From an uncultured Chloroflexota bacterium (GTDB lineage Bacteria > Chloroflexota > Anaerolineae > Aggregatilineales > Phototrophicaceae), in the NCBI GenBank assembly GCA_903904765.1, contig CAIVEA010000577.1, positions 1 through 9,416 of the forward strand: DNA of 9,416 nt. Direction: 5' to 3'. Below are positions 1 through 6,992 of this stretch, in pieces (position 1 is the first letter of the stretch; every line of letters begins with the position of its first letter). The notes beneath the pieces were generated by a model. That model made no database searches. It had not been told where the DNA came from and saw only the letters and a program-made list of their open reading frames with translations. The position numbers were made by a program, and so were the translations under genes.

Positions 1-44
1 AGTATGCGGCCCACAGGCAAATCGTCGTTCTGGGTTTCCATCAT
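1..44 (-). CDS. 5' end of an unidentified divergent gene (partial at left edge)
   Basis: Only 14 full codons plus two bases are inside the window, reading MMETQNDDLPVGRI followed by CT, which must be Leu. The ATG at 44 is chosen over the one at 41 because a strong GGAGG (minus strand, 56-52) sits 7 nt upstream of it. The segment DLPVGRIL resembles the start of proteins annotated as intradiol ring-cleavage dioxygenases, which often carry a D-x-PVGR-x-L stretch just before an arginine-rich export signal. That is recollection of a family style on very few residues, so the product is left open. The gene is transcribed away from the regulator at 261, with which it shares a 216-bp intergenic region. 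Confidence 0.6.
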   Translation of the reverse strand, partial: MMETQNDDLPVGRI

Positions 45-260
45 TGTTACGCCTCCTCATTCGATGTTTGCTACTTTAACAGCAACTTGTTCAGAAGTCG
101 TTCAAAAAGCCTAAATTCATCAAGGCAATTGTTTAACATGATCTCACACTCTAAACTGATGACATTTAGCGCCCTATAAACCACAGAACTTCACTACGGT
201 TTACTGATCATTATCCCGTAAAATAGGAAGTGATTCGCCGTATCCAAATCGGGAGTATCA
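45..260. promoter_or_regulatory. Divergent intergenic region
   Basis: This AT-rich stretch must carry the promoters of the minus-strand gene starting at 44 and of the Crp/Fnr-type gene starting at 261. For the + gene, TAAAAT at 219-224 is a good -10 candidate (5 of 6 to TATAAT) and would start transcription near 231, but no good -35 lies before it, which suggests an activated promoter. The + gene has GGGAG at 251-255, five nt before its ATG. For the - gene, TTGAAC around 105-100 (minus strand) is a possible -35, but the matching -10 is poor. A tandem GTTCA at 89-93 and 100-104, one helical turn apart, is noted without a proposed role. Confidence 0.45.
177..203. repeat. Inverted repeat TAAACC-N15-GGTTTA, possible operator
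   Basis: TAAACC (177-182) and GGTTTA (198-203) form a 6-bp inverted repeat whose half-sites start 21 bp apart, two helical turns. Its centre (190) falls about 41 bp before the start predicted from the -10 candidate at 219-224, the usual place for an activator that contacts polymerase from the -41 position. The right arm, extended to GGTTTAC, can also pair with GTAAA at 218-222. The arm sequence and spacing do not match the TTGAT-N4-ATCAA sites of the Crp/Fnr family, so a different regulator, an RNA hairpin or chance are all possible. Confidence 0.3.
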
Positions 261-974
261 ATGCATCGGCAGTTATTACACCAAGACCTTAGCGTTATTG
301 CAGCTTTCAAGCCATTCAGTCCGCACCTCTTGGGCGCATTACGAGATCATGCACAGGTATATTGCCTCAAACCACAGGAAACTCTGCTGCATCAAGGGGA
401 TGTCATTCGCTCCTTTTATGCCGTCATCGAAGGTGGCGTGCGACTGGTGGAACAGGATGAAAAGGGAATCAGCGTGACGCTGAAGATTTACGGCCCCGGT
501 GATATTTTTGGTCTACTGGCCGTTTCGGGGCATTATGCCCATCCAGCACAGATCGAAGCCATCCACAACAGCATGGTGATTGCAATAGATGGGCAAAGCA
601 CCCGCCAACTCGTACTCCAGTATCCCGAACTGGGGCTGGCGATCATTGACCTGCTCACCGGCCATGTGCATCATGCCCATCAGCGCATCCGCTATATGAC
701 CGCAGAGCGCGTAGAACGACGCTTAGCGCGCACCCTGCTGCATTACAGTGACAAATTCGGCAAGCAGCTATGTGATAGGATTTCGATTGATGTTCCCCTA
801 TCGCAGCGTGATCTGGCCGAGTTTGCCGGAACAACTGTCGAAACCATCAACAGAACACTCACCCAGTGGAATAAGCAGGGCATCGTGACCTGCGCTCACA
901 AGCATGTAGACATTCTGGACTTGGAGGCGCTAGTGGCGATTGTCGAAGATCGGCAATCTGTCACGTTAAATTGA
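261..974 (+). CDS. Crp/Fnr-family transcriptional regulator, DNR-like (no Fe-S cysteines)
   Basis: This 237-residue protein has the usual Crp/Fnr length and layout: a cyclic-nucleotide-binding-type beta-roll (about residues 15-120, with ETLLHQGD, YAVIEGGVRLV and GDIFG), a long dimerisation helix (about 122-160) and a winged helix-turn-helix (about 165-215). The recognition helix reads TTVETINRTL (191-200). E194 and R198 match the Glu and Arg that FNR uses to read TTGAT, and the FNR Ser is replaced by N197. Only three Cys are present (35, 171, 211) and the N-terminus has none, so the oxygen-sensing 4Fe-4S cluster of FNR cannot form. This fits the DNR/NnrR branch, known for nitrogen-oxide responses often through heme, better than FNR. 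A His-rich patch, HVHHAH at 135-140, lies in the dimer helix. It is followed by nrfHA, which it probably activates. The start has GGGAG five nt upstream. Ligand and exact subfamily are unproven. Confidence 0.88.
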   Translation: MHRQLLHQDLSVIAAFKPFSPHLLGALRDHAQVYCLKPQETLLHQGDVIRSFYAVIEGGVRLVEQDEKGISVTLKIYGPGDIFGLLAVSGHYAHPAQIEAIHNSMVIAIDGQSTRQLVLQYPELGLAIIDLLTGHVHHAHQRIRYMTAERVERRLARTLLHYSDKFGKQLCDRISIDVPLSQRDLAEFAGTTVETINRTLTQWNKQGIVTCAHKHVDILDLEALVAIVEDRQSVTLN

Positions 975-984
975 TCTAGATCAA
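971..984. promoter_or_regulatory. FNR/DNR-type binding site TTGATCTAGATCAA
   Basis: The 14-bp palindrome is an exact match to the TTGAT-N4-ATCAA consensus recognised by FNR and DNR proteins. Its centre at 977.5 is about 40 bp before the transcription start predicted from the -10 candidate at 1005-1010, the position typical of class II FNR activation. The left half-site contains the TGA stop codon (972-974) of the upstream regulator. It is the only perfect match I found in the window, and it lies between the regulator and nrfH, so autogenous linkage to nrfHA is the natural reading. Confidence 0.85.
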
Positions 985-1004
985 TTTTTTCATTCTCATC
1001 CTGT

Positions 1005-1064
1005 GTTAATCTCACATTCAGTGTGACACATTCGATTGCATTGACGGGTCTTACAGGAGGAAAT
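1005..1064 (+). promoter_or_regulatory. nrfHA promoter -10, leader and ribosome binding site
   Basis: GTTAAT at 1005-1010 matches the -10 consensus at 4 of 6 positions and lies at the right distance from the FNR-type box to give a start near 1017. No TTGACA-like -35 is needed if the regulator activates from the box. The leader carries AGGAGG at 1055-1060, four nt before the GTG at 1065. This fixes the nrfH start: the earlier in-frame GTG at 1023 has no ribosome binding site and would lie only about 6 nt from the predicted start of transcription. Confidence 0.55.
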
Positions 1065-1547
1065 GTGGGGAAATTCTTCAGATCACGGGCGAGTCCGCCT
1101 TTCTTCGTCGGCATCTTATTCGTCATGATCGGGGCACTAATGGGCTTGAGCGTTTTCACGTTCGCCTATGCCAAAGGGACATCCTATCTTTCGGATGATC
1201 CCGCAGCATGTACCAACTGTCATGTCATGGAAGAAGAATATACGGCATGGGGACAGGGCAGCCATAAGGCCGTCGCTGTCTGTAACGACTGCCACATGCC
1301 GCACAACATCGTGAACAAGTGGTTCACCAAAGCACTAAACGGCTTCAACCATAGTCTGGCATTCACCCTTCAAGACTACCCGGCAAACATCCGCATCAAA
1401 GAACGTAATGCGGGAATCGTGCAAGATAACTGTATCGGTTGTCATCAGACAACCGTCAGTCAGGTGTACGGTTTACACAGTGACCAATCTCGCTCCTGCA
1501 CCTCATGTCATGAGAATGTAGGACACGAAAACCGGCTAACGAATTAA
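1065..1547 (+). CDS. nrfH: Cytochrome c nitrite reductase small subunit NrfH (tetraheme quinol dehydrogenase)
   Basis: NrfH takes electrons from membrane quinol and passes them to NrfA at the outer face of the cytoplasmic membrane. The 160-residue protein starts with a basic segment, then one membrane helix (about 12-34) that stays as an anchor, then four c-type heme motifs: C49-T-N-C52-H53, C73-N-D-C76-H77, C123-I-G-C126-H127 and C145-T-S-C148-H149. The first reads CxxCHxM, and M55 sits where Desulfovibrio NrfH uses Met as an unusual axial ligand. The fourth is followed by NVGHENR, a hallmark of the NapC/NirT/NrfH family. The GTG start at 1065 is selected by AGGAGG at 1055-1060 and gives a typical NrfH length. 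nrfA begins 14 nt after the stop, so the two are one operon. Expression is probably driven by the FNR-type box at 971-984. Confidence 0.95.
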   Translation: MGKFFRSRASPPFFVGILFVMIGALMGLSVFTFAYAKGTSYLSDDPAACTNCHVMEEEYTAWGQGSHKAVAVCNDCHMPHNIVNKWFTKALNGFNHSLAFTLQDYPANIRIKERNAGIVQDNCIGCHQTTVSQVYGLHSDQSRSCTSCHENVGHENRLTN

Positions 1548-1561
1548 CGGAAAAGATAACC

Positions 1562-2875
1562 ATGAACCGATCACGTCAATGGCTGATCTATGGACTAATT
1601 TTTATAGGCTCTGCCCTGCTCACGGCGGGCGTGGCGGCGCTACTGGTCAACATCACCGCACGGCAAACCGAGGGGCGTATGCTGCCCTTGAAAGTGCAGG
1701 AGATTCCCGAAGGTGAAATTGACCCCGCAGTATGGGGTGTGAACTTCCCGGTGGAATACGCATCCTTCCTGCGGACTGCCGAAAACTACGGTCAAACCCC
1801 CTACGGCGGTTCTGATCCGTACAGCAAATTGGAACGCAATCCGGCGCTCGTCCGGCTGTGGGCAGGCTACGCCTTCAGCAAGGATCACAACGAAGAACGC
1901 GGTCATGCCTACATGCTGCAAGATCAGTTGGAAACCGAGCGCGTGAAGATCGTCAAACAACCGGGCGCTTGTGCCAACTGCCATTCCGCCAATGCACCCG
2001 CGCTAATCGCGGAAATGGGCTGGGAGCAGTTCAATCACACACCCTATGACGAACTAAAAGACAAACTGCATGTCGGCAGTTCCTGCGCGGACTGCCATGA
2101 CCCGCAGACGATGGAACTCCGCATCACCCGTCCGGCGTTCGTGAACGCGATGGAAGCGATGGGCGTTGACCTGAGCAAGGCCACCCGTCAGGAAATGCGT
2201 TCGTATGTTTGCGAACAATGCCATGTCGAATACTACTTCGCGGGCGACAACAAAGTGCTGACCTTCCCGTGGAAGAACGGCATGAATATTGACGAAATCC
2301 AGCAGTATTACGATGAAGTCGGGCATATTGACTGGAAACATGCCGAGACCGGCGGCGGTCTATTGAAGATGCAGCACCCGGAAACCGAATTGTATAGCAC
2401 GGGCATCCATGCCGCTTCGGGCGTGGCCTGCGCCGACTGTCACATGCCGTATGTGCGCGAAGGCAGCGTGAAGGTGTCTGACCACTGGGTTCGCAGCCCG
2501 CTGGACAATCTAAGCGCGGCTTGCCAGACCTGCCATAACGTGGATGAGGATGAACTCTACAACCGCGTGGTAAACATCCAGAACACCACTGCCGAACTAC
2601 TGCGGCAGGCTGAAACGGCGCTCCTCGACACGATTGATGCCATCAATGCCGCCCGCACCGCAGGCGCGACGGACGAGCAGTTGGCAACGGCGATGCAGTT
2701 GCACCGCTGGGCGCAGATGCGCTGGGACTTCATCTCCTCGGAGAACAGCACGGGATTCCACAGCCCGCAGGAAGCCGCCCGCGTACTGGCGGACAGCATT
2801 GATCTCGCACGGCAGGCGCAGCTCGCGGCCGTCCTCGCCACACCCGGCGGGGTACAGACCGCCAGTCTGAATTGA
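1562..2875 (+). CDS. nrfA: Ammonium-forming cytochrome c nitrite reductase NrfA (pentaheme, CXXCH type)
   Basis: NrfA reduces nitrite to ammonium with six electrons, ending dissimilatory nitrate/nitrite reduction to ammonium. The 437-residue protein has an N-terminal hydrophobic segment (about 9-30) without a clear cleavage site, so it may remain anchored. Five heme motifs follow: C137-A-N-C140-H141, C175-A-D-C178-H179, C217-E-Q-C220-H221, C290-A-D-C293-H294 and C321-Q-T-C324-H325. By order, the first is the catalytic heme, where the classical enzyme has CXXCK; here the fifth residue is His. The other active-site features are kept: Y224 in CHVEYYF, H272 in KMQHPE, and R127 as the likely active-site Arg by alignment to the E. 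coli enzyme from memory. Calcium-site residues E223, K269 and Q271 also match. Conserved GIH (283) and GFH (400) supply probable heme His ligands. The short stretch before the first heme resembles the compact members of the family. Upstream is nrfH; a strong terminator follows 11 bp after the stop. Confidence 0.96.
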   Translation: MNRSRQWLIYGLIFIGSALLTAGVAALLVNITARQTEGRMLPLKVQEIPEGEIDPAVWGVNFPVEYASFLRTAENYGQTPYGGSDPYSKLERNPALVRLWAGYAFSKDHNEERGHAYMLQDQLETERVKIVKQPGACANCHSANAPALIAEMGWEQFNHTPYDELKDKLHVGSSCADCHDPQTMELRITRPAFVNAMEAMGVDLSKATRQEMRSYVCEQCHVEYYFAGDNKVLTFPWKNGMNIDEIQQYYDEVGHIDWKHAETGGGLLKMQHPETELYSTGIHAASGVACADCHMPYVREGSVKVSDHWVRSPLDNLSAACQTCHNVDEDELYNRVVNIQNTTAELLRQAETALLDTIDAINAARTAGATDEQLATAMQLHRWAQMRWDFISSENSTGFHSPQEAARVLADSIDLARQAQLAAVLATPGGVQTASLN

Positions 2876-2886
2876 CCACCTAGAAC

Positions 2887-2931
2887 AAAACAGGGCGCAT
2901 CCCGTTATGGGGTGCGCCCTGTTTTTGTTTT
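2887..2931. terminator. Strong, probably bidirectional intrinsic terminator
   Basis: A 17-bp stem pairs 2887-2903 with 2909-2925 around a five-base loop (GTTAT). It is perfect except for one G-U pair, with core CAGGGCGCA/TGCGCCCTG. On the + strand it runs into TTTTTGTTTT (2922-2931), a classic Rho-independent signal just after nrfA. The left arm starts with AAAA, so the minus-strand transcript also ends in a short U run. It can therefore stop the convergent polysaccharide operon, whose last gene ends at 3060 without a better terminator of its own. Confidence 0.92.
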
Positions 2932-2995
2932 CACCCGCAGTTCCAACTTTTCTCACTCATGGCGAAAGGTGTAAGACCCACACATGCATCTTACT

Positions 2996-3033
2996 TCCCC
3001 TCTCTAACGGTACTCCGCATTACGCAGAGGGGA
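2996..3033. repeat. Inverted repeat downstream of the sugar transferase gene
   Basis: TCCCCTCT (2996-3003) pairs with AGAGGGGA (3026-3033) over 8 bp around a 22-base loop. It lies 26 bp beyond the stop of the minus-strand transferase gene and could form an RNA 3' hairpin. No U run follows on the minus strand, so on its own it does not look like an intrinsic terminator. It may protect the transcript end or be incidental. The rest of 2932-3059 shows nothing else I can name. Confidence 0.4.
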
Positions 3034-3059
3034 TAATAAGGGTGAGATTCTTGCGCGGG

Positions 3060-4586
3060 TTAGTATGCACCTTTGCTCATCAGCACTGCCGGAATGGTCT
3101 GCACCATGATCTGAATATCCACCCAGATCGAGTAGTTGCGGATGTAGCGCATGTCCAACCGGACGCGCTCCTCGTAGGTCAATTCGCTGCGCCCGCTGGT
3201 CTGCCATAGTCCGGTGATGCCCGGTTTCACGGTATGCAGGTTCAGCCCCCAGCGCCCGTATTTCTCCACTTCTTCCATCGTAATCATGCGCGGCCCGACG
3301 ATGCTCATCTCGCCCTTCAGCACGTTGAACAACTGCGGCAGCTCGTCAATGCTGGTTTTGCGTAAGAAATTGCCGATGCGCGTGATGCGCGGATCATTCT
3401 TGAGCTTGTAGTAGCGTTCGTATTCCTCACGGGCACGAGGGTCGCGCTCCAGCAGATCGCTCAGCACTTCGTTGGAATTCACCACCATCGTGCGGAACTT
3501 GAACGCATCGAACTCTTTCCCACCCACGCCCACCACGCGCCGCCGATAAATGACTGGCCCCGGATCGGTCAGCTTCATATAAATGACGATGGCGATGAAC
3601 AATGGCATTAGCAGCGCCAACCCGCACAGCGCCCCGACGTAATCCAGCACGGCCTTCGCAAAGATGTTCACGCCCGTCAAGCGCACGCGGTTGACGCTCA
3701 CCATCGGCACGCTGCCCACATCCTGCACCTTTACGCCCGTCGTCAGGATTTCGTACATGCCAGACGACAGCCAGACCGACACGTTTTCGTCGTTTACATA
3801 GCGTCGGAACAAGTCGAGCAGCTTATCGCGCTGCACACCGCTGGTCGCAATCAACAACCGTTCTATGCCAAACCGCTGCACCAGCACCTCGGTGCGCTCG
3901 GTGGAGCCATGAACTACAATGCCCGGCAGCACCTCTTCGCCCGGTTTCAAACCGTCATCCAGAAAGCCGACGATATTCACACCCGCAATCGGCGCACTCA
4001 GGAGTTGCTCGGCAATGGCGATGCCTTCCTCGTTCGCACCCACGATATACGCCGGGGACATGAAATGCCCGCGCCGCCGCAGCCAGTAGATGAAGCGCCG
4101 GAAGGCAAAACGCTCCACAAAAATCAGCCCCACGCTCAAGCCCCATGCCAGCAGTAGCCAACCGCGTGCAATGAGAATGGTCGGGTCGAGGTAGGTCACG
4201 ATGATGACCGCCACAATGCCGACGGTGCAGGCGTTGAAGGCCGCCGCGTATTCCTGCAACCCGCCGAATAGGATGCTGGGGTCGTACATGCGGAATATAG
4301 CGAAGATCACTAACCACGTCGGCAGCAGGAAGTAGATGAAGGTGGCGTAAAAGTTCGTATTTCCTTCACCAGCCGGGTCGAAAAAGCCCATCGTAGGCGC
4401 GATGAAACGGATGTTGTAGGCCACGAGGAAGGCCAAGCCGATCAACATGGTATCGCTGAACATCAGGAACATCTGAATGATCCGCAGCTTGTTGCGATGA
4501 TTGCGACGCAGCATCGCTATCGGATTCAGGTTGCGCCAATCGAACCCGGACTGTCCGCCTGTGCTATCCATCACCTTCGTCGCCAT
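3060..4586 (-). CDS. Polyprenyl-phosphate sugar-1-phosphate transferase (exopolysaccharide priming enzyme)
   Basis: This enzyme transfers a sugar 1-phosphate from a nucleotide sugar to a membrane polyprenyl phosphate, the first step of exopolysaccharide or O-antigen repeat-unit assembly. The 508-residue protein has four N-terminal membrane helices (about 36-60, 79-97, 115-131, 138-157), a Rossmann-like CoA-binding_3 domain with YIVGANEEG (180-188), one more hydrophobic segment (about 310-338) and the catalytic bacterial sugar transferase domain (about 308-500). That domain shows KFRTM (363-367), NDPRITRIG (397-405), SIDELPQL with the catalytic Asp-Glu pair D414/E415, SIVGPR (428-433) and [13 protein letters not shown] (454-466). 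The C-terminus ends in KGAY as is common. I start it at the ATG at 4586, which has GGGGG upstream and overlaps the preceding glycosyltransferase by 23 bp; ATG 4571 is an alternative, and a longer upstream reading would lie wholly inside the neighbour. The sugar cannot be told from sequence. Confidence 0.93.
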   Translation of the reverse strand: MATKVMDSTGGQSGFDWRNLNPIAMLRRNHRNKLRIIQMFLMFSDTMLIGLAFLVAYNIRFIAPTMGFFDPAGEGNTNFYATFIYFLLPTWLVIFAIFRMYDPSILFGGLQEYAAAFNACTVGIVAVIIVTYLDPTILIARGWLLLAWGLSVGLIFVERFAFRRFIYWLRRRGHFMSPAYIVGANEEGIAIAEQLLSAPIAGVNIVGFLDDGLKPGEEVLPGIVVHGSTERTEVLVQRFGIERLLIATSGVQRDKLLDLFRRYVNDENVSVWLSSGMYEILTTGVKVQDVGSVPMVSVNRVRLTGVNIFAKAVLDYVGALCGLALLMPLFIAIVIYMKLTDPGPVIYRRRVVGVGGKEFDAFKFRTMVVNSNEVLSDLLERDPRAREEYERYYKLKNDPRITRIGNFLRKTSIDELPQLFNVLKGEMSIVGPRMITMEEVEKYGRWGLNLHTVKPGITGLWQTSGRSELTYEERVRLDMRYIRNYSIWVDIQIMVQTIPAVLMSKGAY

Positions 4587-5796
4587 AACTGCCCCCGCCC
4601 GATTCGCTTCCGATAAATGGTGCGCCCGCCCGCCGATACAGGCTTTCCAGCGTCGCCGCGCCCGCCGCCCATGTGTGATACTGCTCCACATAGCGGCGGC
4701 CTGCCGCACCCAGTTCCGCACGGCGATCCGCCGAAGCCAGCAGATCGAGGATGTGTGCCGCAATCGCCGCCGCATCCTCTCCTACTAGAATATCACGTCC
4801 GTTTACGGTTTTCAGGGCGGAATTCGCCTGCGGTGAACAAACCACCGGAGTCGCCATCGCCATCGCTTCAAGCACCTTATTCTGAATGCCCACGCCGTAG
4901 CGCACCGTGCTTAAAGCCACCGCCGCCTCTGCCAGATACGGGCGCATATCCGGCACCGAACCCGTCACCGTGATTTGCGGGTGTTCGCCCAGCGCCAGCA
5001 CTGCCGGGCTGGGATCTTTGCCCACGATATACAGTTCCGCCGCAGGTTGCGCCGCCCACACCAGCGGCATAATCTTCTGCACAAGATCTTCCACCGCCGC
5101 GACGTTGGCGTGGTAGCTCATTTTGCCCGTGAATACCAACCGCAGCGGATGACGCGGCACGTTCAACGGCTGGAAGTAATCCAGATCAACCCCGTTGGGG
5201 ATGACCGTGATATGGTCACTATCGCTGCCCAGTTCCACCAGCGCCTTGCGGTCAGCCTCGCTGGTGACGGTCACTTCGCGGAAGTGCTGCGTCAGCCGGC
5301 CTTCAAAGCGGCGGGTGCGCCCCAGATCAAGCGTCGCCATCAAGCGGCTTTTCAGGCTGGGCGCATCTTGCAGCACTTTGCCGAACAACAGCGAAATGCT
5401 ATCCACCGAGTCGAACACGACGGGCAACCGTCCCAAGCATTCCGCCAGCACCGCACCGCGCAAATGCTCGATATGTGCCGCGTCGAACGTTTCTGCCGCC
5501 AGCAATTGCTCGATCAGCGTGTTGAAGGCGGGCGAACGCGAATACGCGGCCTGCACCGGTTGTCCGGTGGGCAACGCCAGCAGCCCGTTCAACAGGGTGC
5601 GGTTGCGCGTGTGCGGAACAACATGCACCGCCGCGCAAATCCCGCGCAGGCTGTCCAGCGCCTCGCCGCTATCGCCGGGGGGTTGTAGCGCCGCCAGCGT
5701 GATTTGGTGGCCTCTGGCGACCAGCGCCCGCAAAAAGTTATAGGGGCGCACGCGAATCAGCGAGGGGATATAGGGCGAGATAAACAAGAGTTTCAT
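4564..5796 (-). CDS. Glycosyltransferase, family 4 type (GT-B fold)
   Basis: A 410-residue GT-B glycosyltransferase that would add a sugar to a lipid-linked acceptor at the cytoplasmic face. The N-terminal half starts MKLLFISPYIPS and contains RPYNFLRAL, typical of the acceptor-side Rossmann domain. The C-terminal donor domain has VIPNGVDLDYF (198-208), VFTGKMSYHANVAAVEDL (221-238), YIVGKDP (256-262) and GIQNKVLEAMAMATPVVCS (303-321), including the conserved donor-site Glu310. The start at ATG 5796 overlaps the TGA of the upstream gene as ATGA, so translation is coupled. The C-terminus carries a low-complexity Gly/Ser/Asp/Glu tail ([14 protein letters not shown]) whose codons overlap the start of the priming transferase. 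It resembles the next gene in motif order (both have NGRDILV), suggesting an old tandem duplication. Donor and acceptor are unknown. Confidence 0.9.
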   Translation of the reverse strand: MKLLFISPYIPSLIRVRPYNFLRALVARGHQITLAALQPPGDSGEALDSLRGICAAVHVVPHTRNRTLLNGLLALPTGQPVQAAYSRSPAFNTLIEQLLAAETFDAAHIEHLRGAVLAECLGRLPVVFDSVDSISLLFGKVLQDAPSLKSRLMATLDLGRTRRFEGRLTQHFREVTVTSEADRKALVELGSDSDHITVIPNGVDLDYFQPLNVPRHPLRLVFTGKMSYHANVAAVEDLVQKIMPLVWAAQPAAELYIVGKDPSPAVLALGEHPQITVTGSVPDMRPYLAEAAVALSTVRYGVGIQNKVLEAMAMATPVVCSPQANSALKTVNGRDILVGEDAAAIAAHILDLLASADRRAELGAAGRRYVEQYHTWAAGAATLESLYRRAGAPFIGSESGGGSYGDEGDG

Positions 5797-6992
5797 CGCG
5801 CCGTCCCACCTGTATAGATCGCATCCAGCGGCTTGCACGCCTGCCGATAATCGTATTTCTGCTCTGCCGTCTGTCGTCCACGTTCGGTAATCTGCTGGTT
5901 GAGCGCTGCATCCTTCAGCAAGCGCACGGTAGCATCCGCAAAGGCGGCAGGATCATCCGCCACCAGAATATCACGACCATTTTCGACGGCAATGCCCTCG
6001 CAGCCGACAGTGGTACTCACCATCGGAATACCCTGCGACAGCGCGTTCAGGATTTTGACGCGCATCCCGCCGCCGGAGCGCAGCGGCACAACCATCATGC
6101 TCGAATCACGTAGATAGGGCAGCGGGTCAGGCACGTACCCCGTCACTGTCAACGAGGAGTCAGTCTGGGCACGTTCGCTGATGCTGGCGGGCGGGCGTGC
6201 CCCAATCAACGTGCAGCGCACATCGGGGACTTGCGCCTTCACACGCGGGTAAATCTCATCGAGAAACCATGTGATGCCGTCAATGTTGGGCGGCCAGTAC
6301 ATCGTGCCAATGTGGACGATATGCGGGCCGCTGGGCTGGCGCTGGATGAACGCTTGCTCGTCGGTATCAATCGCAATCGGGATGACGGTCATATCGCCCC
6401 GAGCGCCCGCCTCCATCAGCGCGGCTTTATCCTCCTCGCTCACGGCGGTGACGGCCTCGAACGCACGGCATAACTCACCCTCGTAGCGTTTCAGCAGCCG
6501 CCAATCGCGCATCAGGATGTATTTCATCGGGCTGGTAGCAGCGGTGGTTTCCGCCAGCCGCTTGTATAGCACCCACAGCGCATTGTGCAAATCCAGCACG
6601 CGCCGACTGCGGGTGAAAGGCAGCGCAAACTGCCCCATATTGGTCTGATCGGCGTGAACCACATCGAACGGTTCGCCTTTTGCCAGTTCCGCCAGCGCCG
6701 CCCGCATCTCCGCCCGGTCATCGCGCAGCATCATCCACGGTTGGTTGGTGAGCAAGCTCTTGCCGAGGAAAGCTAGATCGCGCACTTTGGAACGGGTGAT
6801 GGGGACGGTGATGACCTTCTCGCAGAGCGTTTCCAGATGGCGGATGTATTCCGGCTTGTCGGTATCGCGCACGAACGATACCAGCGTGACGCGATGTTGC
6901 CGCGCCAGATATTTCAACACGTAATAGGTTTTGACCTTTGGCCCGCTATCGGGAGGATAGGGAAGCACCTGTGTGAGCAGCAAAACGCGCAT
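5793..6992 (-). CDS. Glycosyltransferase, family 4 type (GT-B fold)
   Basis: A 399-residue GT-B glycosyltransferase starting MRVLLLTQVLPYPPDSGPK, the usual opening of this exopolysaccharide-linked group. Motifs in order: VVHADQTNMGQ (111-121), DLHNALWVLYKR (134-145), VTAVSEEDK (181-189), VIPIAIDTD (203-211), HIGTMYWPPNIDGI (227-240), VTGYVPDPLPYL (283-294) and PLRSGGGMRVKILNALSQG (303-321), then STTVGCEGI and NGRDILV (338-344). The residue that is usually Glu in KILEA is Asn316 here, a change I recall in relatives of this type, so it need not mean inactivity. ATG 6992 is preferred because homologues start at this motif; a GTG at 7034 would add 14 residues without a ribosome binding site. It is the first gene after the 229-bp gap and is coupled to the next gene by a 4-bp overlap. 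Confidence 0.9.
   Translation of the reverse strand: MRVLLLTQVLPYPPDSGPKVKTYYVLKYLARQHRVTLVSFVRDTDKPEYIRHLETLCEKVITVPITRSKVRDLAFLGKSLLTNQPWMMLRDDRAEMRAALAELAKGEPFDVVHADQTNMGQFALPFTRSRRVLDLHNALWVLYKRLAETTAATSPMKYILMRDWRLLKRYEGELCRAFEAVTAVSEEDKAALMEAGARGDMTVIPIAIDTDEQAFIQRQPSGPHIVHIGTMYWPPNIDGITWFLDEIYPRVKAQVPDVRCTLIGARPPASISERAQTDSSLTVTGYVPDPLPYLRDSSMMVVPLRSGGGMRVKILNALSQGIPMVSTTVGCEGIAVENGRDILVADDPAAFADATVRLLKDAALNQQITERGRQTAEQKYDYRQACKPLDAIYTGGTAR

Noticed and set aside
120..215. A second FNR-type box upstream of the regulator
   Set aside because: Fragments such as TGATCA and ATGATC occur, but none forms TTGAT-N4-ATCAA with acceptable matches in both halves.
1023..1064. Earlier GTG start for nrfH at 1023
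   Set aside because: It lacks a ribosome binding site, lies almost on the predicted transcription start, and would add 14 residues before the typical NrfH N-terminus, whereas GTG 1065 has AGGAGG just upstream.
2996..3033. Hairpin as the intrinsic terminator of the minus-strand operon
   Set aside because: No U run follows on the minus strand and the loop is 22 bases; the structure at 2887-2931 is a much better terminator.
3955..4317. Minus-strand frame of 120 codons inside the priming transferase gene
   Set aside because: It is an alternate frame within a gene whose own frame has membrane and Rossmann motifs; composition is Arg/His-rich with no domain.
4975..5743. Long + strand open frames (237 and 182 codons) opposite the glycosyltransferase gene
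   Set aside because: They lie antisense to a gene with clear GT4 motifs, show no recognisable domain, are rich in Arg/Gln/His or Ser/Ala as expected of GC-rich shadow frames, and have no ribosome binding sites.
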